Assembly (NCBI GenBank): GCA_002308615.1
Contig: DBWC01000064.1
Span: forward strand, 7,256 to 16,465
Source of the DNA: Clostridiales bacterium UBA1248
Lineage (GTDB): Bacteria > Bacillota > Clostridia > Oscillospirales > CAG-272
Direction of reading: 5' to 3'
Length of the DNA: 9,210 nt
A program made the position numbers and the translations under genes. The first letter of the stretch is position 1. Each line of letters opens with the position of its first letter. The notes beneath the pieces were generated by a model, which did not search any database, was not told the DNA's origin, and saw only the letters and a list, made by a program, of their open reading frames with translations. Of this stretch, positions 1-5,131 are shown piece by piece.

Positions 1-583
1 AGTCGCCGCGGTTGCCGCTCCTGCCGCCCATGTAAGCGGACATCTCGCACATACCGGACGTGCATACGCAGAGCGCGCCGTGTACGAACGTCTCGTATTC
101 TATATCGGGAAATTCTTTTACTATCTTTTCTGTATCGTTTGCGCTGCATTCACGCGCAAGCACCACGCGGCAAAAGCCTCTTAAAGCGAGCAGACGCGCG
201 CCTTCCGCGTTGTGGACGGAGCACTGCGTGCTCGCGTGCAGACGCAGATCGGGAAAACGTCTGTGTACCGCGGCGGCAAAGCCCGGGTCGGCGACGATAA
301 GCGCGTCAACGTCGCTTAAATAAAGCGATTCCGCAAAACGCAGAGCCTCCGCCATTTCACGGTCAAACATGAGCGTGTTTACCGCGGCAAAGACGCTGAC
401 ACCGAAAAAGTGGGCTTTTTTGATCGCTTCCGCGGCTTCCTCTTCCGTAAAGTTCGGCGCGCCTGTGCGGGCGTTGAAATTCTTTCCGCCTATGTATATT
501 TCATCCGCCCCGGCGGCAAGCGCCGCTTCAAAGCAGTCCGGGTCGCCGGCAGGCAAGAGCAGACGCGGTTTGTTTTCGTTCAT
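1..583 (-). CDS. U32 family peptidase-like protein (partial, N-terminal ~194 aa)
   Basis: Reading leftward from ATG at 583-581 gives 194 codons that run off the left edge. The protein begins MNENKPRLLLPAGDPDCFEA and then shows GADEIYIGGKNFNAR (residues 25-39), HASTQ (116-120), LARECS (142-147), and HGALCVCTSGMC (168-179) followed by MGGRSGNRG. This is the classic signature order of the U32 family. Members once called collagenases include the E. coli proteins RlhA and TrhP, which are needed for hydroxylation of 23S rRNA and tRNA; the HGALC and SGxC cysteines are family hallmarks. The start is set by GAAAGGAAC about 6 nt upstream. It is divergent from the DUF218 gene. The family is certain, but I cannot tell the rRNA type from the tRNA type without the missing C-terminal part, and proteolysis should not be assumed. 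Confidence 0.93.
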   Translation of the reverse strand, partial: MNENKPRLLLPAGDPDCFEAALAAGADEIYIGGKNFNARTGAPNFTEEEAAEAIKKAHFFGVSVFAAVNTLMFDREMAEALRFAESLYLSDVDALIVADPGFAAAVHRRFPDLRLHASTQCSVHNAEGARLLALRGFCRVVLARECSANDTEKIVKEFPDIEYETFVHGALCVCTSGMCEMSAYMGGRSGNRGD

Positions 584-615
584 ACAGTTCCTTTCACGCG
601 CATATGCGTTATGAA

Positions 616-644
616 TTTATGTAAATTTTCAAATCCGTCATCAA
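616..644 (-). promoter_or_regulatory. Possible promoter for the U32 gene
   Basis: On the minus strand TTGATG (644-639), a 17-nt spacer and CATAAA (621-616) resemble a sigma-A promoter (about 4 of 6 matches in each box) and would start transcription about 25 nt before the U32 ATG. The region is very AT-rich, so chance matches are easy. Confidence 0.33.
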
Positions 645-659
645 AACACTATAAAAATA

Positions 660-668
660 TGTTATGAT
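660..668 (+). promoter_or_regulatory. Extended -10 element, candidate promoter of the DUF218 gene
   Basis: TGTTATGAT reads as TGn followed by TATGAT, an extended -10 that can work without a good -35; none is visible at 16-18 nt upstream. Transcription would start near 675 and give a leader of roughly 90 nt. The element overlaps one arm of an 8-bp inverted repeat (657-664 and 687-694), a possible operator. Confidence 0.38.
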
Positions 669-766
669 AGATATACACAATAATTCTAACATATATATAC
701 GCGTATTTAAATACATTTTTGAAAATTTTTTATTGTTTTAAGTAAAACACGAAAAGGCGCCGGAAA

Positions 767-1492
767 TTGAAAAAGAAAGAAAAAAGTCAGATAATAAAGA
801 ATAAAGCCGCAAAAAACGAGCCGGATAAGAAAAAGAAAGCGCGGCGCGCCGCGCTTATCGTTACAGCCGTACTGCTTATCGCGCTTGCCCTGCCGTTCGC
901 CGCAAATCTTGTTATAACCGGAGTTTACGGCGGGATGATAGACACCGCGCCGGAGGGCGAAAAATTCGACTGCATACTGATACTCGGCGCGAAAGTGTTT
1001 GAAAACGGCTCCGTTTCAGCGATGCTCGCTGACAGGCTCGACCGCGGCATAGAGCTGTATTTTTCCGGCGCCTCGGACAAGATACTCGTCAGCGGCGATC
1101 ACGGAGAAAAAGAATACGACGAGGTGAACGCCATGAAGGAATACTGCGTGCAGCGCGGCGTTCCCGCGGAGGACGTTTTTATGGATCACGCGGGATTTTC
1201 CACGTATGAAAGCGTCGTGCGCGCGCAAAAGGTGTTCAAATGCGAAAGCGTTTTGATCGTCTCACAGAAATATCATCTTTACAGAGCGCTTTACATAGCC
1301 GACGCAAAGGGTCTTGACGCGTACGGCGCGTCCGCCGCGCCGACGGTCTATCCGGGATATAAGTACCGCGAGGCGCGGGAGTTTCTTGCTCGGTGCAAGG
1401 ACGTGTTTTACGTCGTATTCAACGTCCCGCCCAGGTATCTCGGGGAAGAGATACCCATAACGGATAACGGAAATCTGACAAACGACAGGTGA
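767..1492 (+). CDS. SanA/YdcF-type DUF218 membrane protein
   Basis: The protein has 241 aa and starts at TTG, with AAAAGG 9 nt upstream. The first 27 residues are very rich in lysine and arginine. One hydrophobic segment follows at about 28-52 (AALIVTAVLLIALALPFAAN), so the protein is probably anchored with its C-terminal domain outside. The DUF218 domain (about 67-215) shows the SanA-type pattern: DCILILGAKV (68-77), LADRLDRGIELY (87-98), ILVSGD (106-111), GVPAEDVFMDHAGFSTYESVVRA (131-153), VSQKYHLYRALYIA (165-178) and LDAYG (183-187). E. coli SanA affects envelope permeability and vancomycin sensitivity, but the biochemical activity is not known, and the role here is an inference from family. 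It appears monocistronic: it is divergent from the U32 gene, and the next gene has its own promoter. Family assignment is secure; a precise name is not. Confidence 0.9.
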   Translation: MKKKEKSQIIKNKAAKNEPDKKKKARRAALIVTAVLLIALALPFAANLVITGVYGGMIDTAPEGEKFDCILILGAKVFENGSVSAMLADRLDRGIELYFSGASDKILVSGDHGEKEYDEVNAMKEYCVQRGVPAEDVFMDHAGFSTYESVVRAQKVFKCESVLIVSQKYHLYRALYIADAKGLDAYGASAAPTVYPGYKYREAREFLARCKDVFYVVFNVPPRYLGEEIPITDNGNLTNDR

Positions 1493-1540
1493 TTTTTTCA
1501 AAAAACCGTAAATTTTGACAATTTTTTTTGCAAAAATGGG

Positions 1541-1569
1541 TTGACATTAAGGCAAAATAACGCTATAAT
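1541..1569 (+). promoter_or_regulatory. Consensus sigma-A promoter of the YegP-like gene
   Basis: TTGACA (1541-1546), a spacer of exactly 17 nt, and TATAAT (1564-1569) match both boxes 6/6. Transcription should begin near 1576, only about 28 nt before the ATG at 1604. The match is perfect and well placed, which implies strong housekeeping transcription unless a repressor intervenes. Confidence 0.9.
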
Positions 1570-1603
1570 AAAGAAAAAAACAAAAATGAAAGGAAACTAT
1601 ACC

Positions 1604-1975
1604 ATGGGAAAATTTGTTATAAAGACCACTAAAGCCGGTGTTAAATTTGACCTTAAAGCCGGTAACGGCGAGATAATCGCCTCCTCCGAGACGTATAAGT
1701 CTCTCGCATCCTGCAAAAACGGTATCGAATCCGTAAGAAAGAATTCCGCAAAGGCAGAGATCGAGGATCTGTCTGTTGAGGGATCCCCCGTTGTAAAACA
1801 TCCGAAATTCCAGATGTATCTTGACAAAGCAGGCGAATACCGCTTCAGATTAAGAGCCACCAACGGCCAGGTAATCGCAGTATCCGAAGGCTACAAGAAA
1901 AAAGCAAGCTGCGTAAACGGCATAGAATCCATAAAGAAGAACGCTCCGGACGCGGAAGTCGTTACAGCCGAATAA
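1604..1975 (+). CDS. YegP-like DUF1508 (UPF0339) protein, two repeats
   Basis: The protein has 123 aa and is built from two copies of the DUF1508 repeat, at about residues 4-55 and 69-121. Each runs from a beta-rich start (FVIKTTKAGVKFDLKAGNGE; FQMYLDKAGEYRFRLRATNG) through I(I/V)A(S/V)SE.Y to a matching end (KNGIESVRKN at 38-47; VNGIESIKKN at 104-113). The start is set by GAAAGGA at 1588-1594, 9 nt before the ATG. Longer reading to a TTG at 1541 would place the start inside the promoter and is wrong. The function of YegP proteins is not established. The strong promoter, short leader and following terminator mark a single-gene, probably abundant transcript. Its codons are less GC-biased than those of its neighbours (many GGT, AAA, GTT), in keeping with high expression. 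Confidence 0.93.
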   Translation: MGKFVIKTTKAGVKFDLKAGNGEIIASSETYKSLASCKNGIESVRKNSAKAEIEDLSVEGSPVVKHPKFQMYLDKAGEYRFRLRATNGQVIAVSEGYKKKASCVNGIESIKKNAPDAEVVTAE

Positions 1976-1990
1976 CAAAAAAATACACCG

Positions 1991-2034
1991 GCCGGGTAGA
2001 AAGGATAAAACCTCTCCTTTCCACCCGGCTTTTT
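1991..2034 (+). terminator. Rho-independent terminator between converging yegP-like and cotJC genes
   Basis: GCCGGGTAGAAAGGA (1991-2005) pairs with TCCTTTCCACCCGGC (2015-2029) across a 9-nt loop, with one A-C mismatch, and is followed by TTTTT. It ends the YegP-like transcript. Read on the minus strand, the same stem is followed within about 7 nt by a run of T's, so it may also stop cotJABC transcription. Confidence 0.9.
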
Positions 2035-2061
2035 ATTCGCCCGCGGCGCGAAAAGCGCTCT

Positions 2062-2661
2062 TTACTTTCCCTTAAAAGCGGGATTGTACGCGTAATAGTT
2101 TTTGCTGTTGAGCCCGTCGCGCACCATGCCGAGAGCCTCGCCGAAGCGCTGGAAGTGAACTATCTCCCGCTCGCGCAGATAGCGTATCGGATCTATTATA
2201 TCGGGATCGTCAACAAGATTTAAGATGTTGTCGTACGTCACGCGCGCCTTCTGCTCCGCCGCCATATCTTCAACGAGATCGGCGATCGGATCGCCCTTCG
2301 ACTGCATGAACGCAGCCGTGTAAGGCACGCCCGCCGCCGCCTGTGGGTAAACGCCTAAGGTGTGATCTACGAAATACGTGTCAAATCCTTCTTTTTTTAT
2401 CTCTTCGACCGAGAGCCCGGACGTGAGCTGATAAAGCATAGCGCCGATTATTTCAAGGTGCGCCAACTCTTCCGTACCGATGTCCGTAAGCAAGCCGGCG
2501 ACTCTGTCGTCCGGCATCGCAAAGCGCTGGGAGAGATAGCGCAGGGAAGCGCCGAGCTCTCCGTCCGGTCCGCCGTACTGACTTATTATTATTTTTGCCG
2601 CACGTATATCCGGATTTTTTATGCGCACCGGATACTGCAGTCTTTTTTCATATCCCCACAT
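2062..2661 (-). CDS. cotJC: Spore coat protein CotJC (manganese-catalase family)
   Basis: The protein has 199 aa from ATG at 2661. It begins MWGYEKRLQYPVRIKNP, the standard CotJC N-terminus, and continues with SQYGGPDGELGASLRYLSQR (27-46), GTEELAHLEIIG (62-73), VDHTLGVYPQAA (98-109), EDMAAEQKAR (131-140) and LREREIVHFQRFGEAL (162-177). The two-metal ligand pattern of the Mn-catalase fold is visible: E35, E65xxH68, E136 and E166xxH169. The protein is therefore likely to keep a dinuclear metal site. In spore formers CotJC is a coat component made in the mother cell. The start is set by AGGAGG at 2677-2672, 10 nt upstream; an in-frame ATG at 2706 lies inside cotJB and lacks family homology. The first base of its ATG is the last base of the cotJB stop (TAATG), so translation is coupled. 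Very sure. Confidence 0.97.
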   Translation of the reverse strand: MWGYEKRLQYPVRIKNPDIRAAKIIISQYGGPDGELGASLRYLSQRFAMPDDRVAGLLTDIGTEELAHLEIIGAMLYQLTSGLSVEEIKKEGFDTYFVDHTLGVYPQAAAGVPYTAAFMQSKGDPIADLVEDMAAEQKARVTYDNILNLVDDPDIIDPIRYLREREIVHFQRFGEALGMVRDGLNSKNYYAYNPAFKGK

Positions 2662-2930
2662 TATGCGTTCGCCTCCTTCTTCCAAGGCATTGGAGCGCCG
2701 TTCCATTGCCAGCCGTTATCCGTGCCCGGGTAATATGAATCTACCGGACCGTATTTCTCCGTATATTCGGCTATAAGATCGGCTCTCTGATCCATACGCG
2801 CGGAAAAATCGGACAAAGCCGCCGCGCAGTCCGGATGAGTGTCCAAAAACAGCCGCAGATCATCCAGGGCAAAGCTGATCTCCGTGATCTTTTTCATAAG
2901 CGCGTCTCCGCCGCAGTTATTTCCTCTCAT
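2661..2930 (-). CDS. cotJB: Spore coat protein CotJB
   Basis: The protein has 89 aa. Its CotJB hallmarks are ISFALDDLRLFLDTHPDCAA (residues 18-37), YTEKYGPVDSYYP (56-68), and a C-terminal WQWNGAPMPWKKEA close to the usual W-Q-W...P-W-P-W ending. The helical middle with regular hydrophobic spacing suggests a small helical protein that packs with its partners. An AAGGAGG (2946-2940) lies 9 nt upstream of the ATG at 2930, favouring this start over an internal ATG at 2897. The extra 11 N-terminal residues (MRGNNCGGDAL) are not conserved in the family as I know it. The gene overlaps the cotJA stop by one base (TGATG) and shares one base with the cotJC start, forming the compact cotJABC set. CotJB acts with CotJA and CotJC in the inner coat; its molecular role is unknown. 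Confidence 0.92.
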   Translation of the reverse strand: MRGNNCGGDALMKKITEISFALDDLRLFLDTHPDCAAALSDFSARMDQRADLIAEYTEKYGPVDSYYPGTDNGWQWNGAPMPWKKEANA

Positions 2931-3163
2931 CAGCGGTTACCTCCTTCAAACGGAAGATAAAGCGACGGGAAAAGCGTGCCGCATAACAGCGCGTCGTCAT
3001 CCGACATTATCTGACCGTACGCCTGCGGCTTGACGTACGCCATGGCGTAGACCTGATCGCATGCGCCGCCTTCGTTCTGTTCCGCGCCGTCGCCGTCAGA
3101 TCCCGCGACACACCCCTCGTACAGCCCCGCGCAGCGTCTGCGCATATATTTGTTGTTATACAT
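2930..3163 (-). CDS. cotJA: Spore coat associated protein CotJA
   Basis: The protein has 77 aa. The C-terminal half carries the CotJA core: YAMAYVKPQAYGQIMSDDDA (39-58), then LLCGTLFPSLYLPFEGG (59-75), matching the family pattern LAMAYVP.Q.......AL..GT.FP.L..PF.G. The first ~38 residues are less conserved and hold three cysteines in a charged stretch. An AAAAGGTGA sequence lies about 7 nt before the ATG. It is the first gene of the cotJABC operon, and the family is expressed late in the mother cell, so a sigma-E or sigma-K type promoter is expected upstream. The only candidate I see is CATATGAT within 3211-3220, without a convincing -35. Confidence 0.92.
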   Translation of the reverse strand: MYNNKYMRRRCAGLYEGCVAGSDGDGAEQNEGGACDQVYAMAYVKPQAYGQIMSDDDALLCGTLFPSLYLPFEGGNR

Positions 3164-3483
3164 ATATAACTCACCTTTTGTTGTTGTATTGAGCGCCTGG
3201 CGCCCTTATTATCATATGATGAGCGGCGAATTTTGACACGTACTGAGAAGCGGAAAAATAGACGACAATGGGGAGTCCCCGCCCGTGAACCCCCAAAAAC
3301 TCGTCCCTCGTTTTCGGGGAACCCCGGGCCGCCCCTCACGGCGCCGGCAATAATGAACGGATATAATTTGCAGTCATCCGTAATGACGGATAAAGAATTA
3401 TAATATCGGCTTGACTTTAAGGCGATCATATGATATAATTTATGTAAATAAAAAACCGCGTGTCCGCGGGATAGGAGAAAAAT
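3164..3483. other. 320-bp divergent intergenic region, structured and without a gene
   Basis: This region lies between the cotJA start and the lipoprotein start. It holds a perfect palindrome ATCATATGAT at 3211-3220, repeated at 3425-3434. A GC-rich block occupies 3270-3346: a small GGGG-AGT-CCCC hairpin, then an outer CCGTGA/TCACGG stem (3283-3288 with 3336-3341) around an imperfect CCCC-AAAA...TTTT-GGGG hairpin. A perfect ATCCGT-AATG-ACGGAT hairpin sits at 3376-3391, and the lipoprotein promoter at 3411-3439. Open frames crossing it on either strand have no family resemblance and no proper start signals, so I call it non-coding. Confidence 0.6.
3411..3439 (+). promoter_or_regulatory. Sigma-A promoter of the lipoprotein gene
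   Basis: TTGACT (3411-3416), a 17-nt spacer and TATAAT (3434-3439) give 5/6 and 6/6 matches. The start would be near 3446, leaving a leader of about 38 nt that contains a small CCGCG-TGTC-CGCGG hairpin (3456-3469) just before the ribosome binding site. The palindrome ATCATATGAT (3425-3434) occupies the spacer and touches the -10, so a protein bound there would block the promoter. Confidence 0.8.
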
Positions 3484-3900
3484 ATGAAAAAACTTACCGT
3501 TATATTACTTTCAGCCATATTGCTTCTTACGGCGTGCGTTTTAAGCTCGTGTGATATGCCGATACAGGCGGCGGACTCGGAAACGTTAAGAGCCGATCCG
3601 GGCGCCGCGCCCGCGGAGCAGATCGCCGATCTGACAGACGGAAGGGAAATAATCGAGGTTTATATTCCGTCCGCGTCCGTTACTCAGTCAATACGCCCGC
3701 TGTTCGATTACGGCAACGGCGTTATAAGAAGCGAAAGACCGGACGGCGACCGGTCTGCGACGGCGTATCCGGTGACGGTCGAATTTCACGGAGATTTCGT
3801 AAAGGTCAACTACTACGTGTACTACGTGGCGACAGAAACGAGCGTTGCGCAAAGATCGCTTATCACGGGCAAAGATAATGTGATCATATATCTCAAATAA
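3484..3900 (+). CDS. Putative small lipoprotein of unknown function
   Basis: The protein has 138 aa and matches no family I recognise. The N-terminus is a lipoprotein signal peptide: KK at 2-3, a hydrophobic core at 4-17, and two possible lipobox cysteines, LTAC (C18) and LSSC (C23). Either fits signal peptidase II; C18 would leave a second cysteine five residues into the mature protein. The rest starts with a flexible acidic, alanine-rich stretch (about 28-50). A beta-rich part (54-138) follows, with alternating hydrophobic strands such as EIIEVYIPSASVTQSI and VTVEFHGDFVKVNYYVYYVA. An AGGAG sits 6 nt upstream of the ATG. The gene stands alone between its own sigma-A promoter and a terminator hairpin, and is divergent from cotJA. 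It is likely exported and anchored to the outer face of the membrane; function is unknown. Confidence 0.85.
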   Translation: MKKLTVILLSAILLLTACVLSSCDMPIQAADSETLRADPGAAPAEQIADLTDGREIIEVYIPSASVTQSIRPLFDYGNGVIRSERPDGDRSATAYPVTVEFHGDFVKVNYYVYYVATETSVAQRSLITGKDNVIIYLK

Positions 3901-3920
3901 TGCTTTGCAAAGATAACACA

Positions 3921-3956
3921 AAAGGGTTGTTACATCGGTAACAGCCCTTTGATTTG
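3921..3956. terminator. Bidirectional terminator-like hairpin
   Basis: AAAGGGTTGTTAC (3921-3933) pairs with GTAACAGCCCTTT (3938-3950) around a 4-nt ATCG loop, with one G-T wobble in a 13-bp stem. The plus-strand tail is TTTGATTTGTAATT; the minus-strand tail is TTTTGTGTTAT. It can close the lipoprotein transcript and, from the other side, read-through of the aro operon. Confidence 0.82.
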
Positions 3957-3977
3957 TAATTAAAGCGAACTTAAATC

Positions 3978-4098
3978 AAACTCCTTCCGTCTCGGCGCTG
4001 CGCTGCCGATCCACCTCCCTCGAAGAGGGAGGCGACTTAAGGCTCCCTCACCGAGGGAGCTGTCATCCGGGATGATTACCGGATGACTGAAGGAGTTT
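3978..4098. repeat. MITE-like intergenic repeat with terminal inverted repeats and three hairpins
   Basis: The ends AAACTCCTTC (3978-3987) and GAAGGAGTTT (4089-4098) are perfect 10-bp inverted repeats. Inside are three perfect hairpins: CCTCCCTC-GAA-GAGGGAGG (4014-4032), GCTCCCTC-ACC-GAGGGAGC (4042-4060) and GTCATCCGG-(8 nt)-CCGGATGAC (4062-4087). The flanks TTAAATC (3971-3977) and TTATATC (4099-4105) agree at 6 of 7 bases, a possible degenerate target duplication. The right end abuts the stop codon of the DAHP synthase gene. Similar CTCCCTC...GAGGGAG hairpin repeats are, to my recollection, common between genes in gut Clostridia, but copy number cannot be seen from one window. There is no coding capacity, so movement would need an enzyme supplied elsewhere. 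Confidence 0.7.
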
Positions 4099-5127
4099 TT
4101 ATATCTGATCCGCTATTTCGTATATGAGCTTTTCCGTGTCCGCCCAGCCGAGGCAGGGGTCGGTTATGGATTTGCCGTATACGCCGCCGCCTACGCTCTG
4201 ACTTCCTTCCTCGATATAGCTTTCTATCATAAGCCCTTTTACAAGGCTTCCGACGTCGCGCGAATATCTGCAGGAGTGCAGCACTTCTTTTGCTATCCTG
4301 CTCTGCTGCGTGAAATCCTTGTTTGAATTGGCGTGGTTCGTATCCACCATTACCGCGGGGTTTTTCAGATCCTTTGCCCGGTACATTTCATACAGATGTA
4401 TAAGATCTTCGTAATGGTAGTTGGGCAGAGCCTGCCCGTGCTTGTTCATATATCCGCGCAGTATGGCGTGCGCGTAGGCGTTTCCGGTGCTTTCCACCTC
4501 CCAGCCTCTGTATATGAACGCGTGCGGATGCTGTGCGGCGGTTATTGAGTTCATCATAACGGAGAGGTCGCCGCCCGTCGGGTTTTTCATGCCCACGGGT
4601 ATGTCAAGACCGCTCGCTGTCAGTCTGTGCTGCTGATCCTCAACGCTTCTCGCGCCGACCGCGACGTAGGAGAGCAGATCCGACAGATACCTGTGATTTT
4701 CCGTGTAAAGCATCTCGTCCGCCGAGGACAGACCCGTTTCGGACAGCACGCGCATATGTATCTGTCTTATCGCTATTATGCCTTTTAACAGGTCTGACCC
4801 TTTCGTCGGGTCGGGCTGGTGGAGCATGCCCTTGTAGCCGTCGCCGACCGTGCGCGGCTTGTTCGTATATATGCGCGGAACTATGACTATTTTGTCTTCG
4901 ACTTTATCCTGCACTTTTTTCAGGCGGTGAACGTAATCGAGCACGGGCTCCTCCGAGTCCGCGGAGCAGGGACCGATAACGAGCAGGAATTTTTTGCTTC
5001 TGCCGTCAAAAATGGATTTTATTTCCTCATCCCTTGCTTTTTTTATTTCGGCAAGCTCCGCCGTCACCGGGTACATACCCTTTATTTCCTGCGGTATGGG
5101 CAGCTTGCGCTTGAACATCATATTCAT
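4099..5127 (-). CDS. aroF: 3-deoxy-7-phosphoheptulonate (DAHP) synthase, type I
   Basis: The protein has 342 aa, the normal length of the AroF/G/H class. It condenses phosphoenolpyruvate and erythrose 4-phosphate, the first step of the shikimate pathway. Motifs in order: IGPCSAD (51-57), RIYTNKPRT (85-93), GARSVEDQQHRLTASGLDIP (158-177), KNPTGG (181-186), VDTNHANSNKDF (261-272), IESYIEEGSQ (301-310) and GKSITDPCLGW (318-328). By alignment to the E. coli enzymes the metal ligands are C54, H265, E302 and D323, all present. The N-terminal arm used for feedback inhibition in this class is present, so inhibition by an aromatic amino acid is likely, but which one cannot be read; 'aroF' is only a class symbol. 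GAGGAG lies 7 nt before the ATG, and tyrA ends 4 nt upstream. It is the last gene of the operon, followed directly by the hairpin repeat. Confidence 0.96.
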   Translation of the reverse strand: MNMMFKRKLPIPQEIKGMYPVTAELAEIKKARDEEIKSIFDGRSKKFLLVIGPCSADSEEPVLDYVHRLKKVQDKVEDKIVIVPRIYTNKPRTVGDGYKGMLHQPDPTKGSDLLKGIIAIRQIHMRVLSETGLSSADEMLYTENHRYLSDLLSYVAVGARSVEDQQHRLTASGLDIPVGMKNPTGGDLSVMMNSITAAQHPHAFIYRGWEVESTGNAYAHAILRGYMNKHGQALPNYHYEDLIHLYEMYRAKDLKNPAVMVDTNHANSNKDFTQQSRIAKEVLHSCRYSRDVGSLVKGLMIESYIEEGSQSVGGGVYGKSITDPCLGWADTEKLIYEIADQI

Positions 5128-5131
5128 GGCA

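Noticed and set aside
719..748. TTGAAA-N18-TAAAAC as a promoter for the DUF218 gene.
   Set aside because: The start would fall at about 755, within the ribosome binding site at 752-757, which would leave no usable leader.
1541..1603. A TTG start for the YegP-like gene, 21 codons upstream of 1604.
   Set aside because: This TTG is the first part of the -35 box; the transcript begins downstream of it, and the ribosome site fits the ATG at 1604.
2662..2706. A longer CotJC starting at 2706.
   Set aside because: The extra 15 residues fall inside cotJB and lack homology; AGGAGG is correctly spaced for ATG at 2661, where the conserved MW.YEK N-terminus begins.
3233..3261. TTGACA on the plus strand in the cotJA/lipoprotein gap.
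   Set aside because: No acceptable -10 lies 16-18 nt downstream, and a better promoter sits next to the lipoprotein gene.
3007..3429. A 140-codon open frame on the minus strand over cotJA and the intergenic region.
   Set aside because: It overlaps cotJA in another frame, has no ribosome binding site, and its translation is low-complexity basic sequence over the GC-rich block.
4014..4087. Repeated hairpins as a possible CRISPR array or tRNA-like structure.
   Set aside because: The repeats differ, there are no regular spacers, no cas genes nearby, and no cloverleaf or anticodon arm can be drawn.
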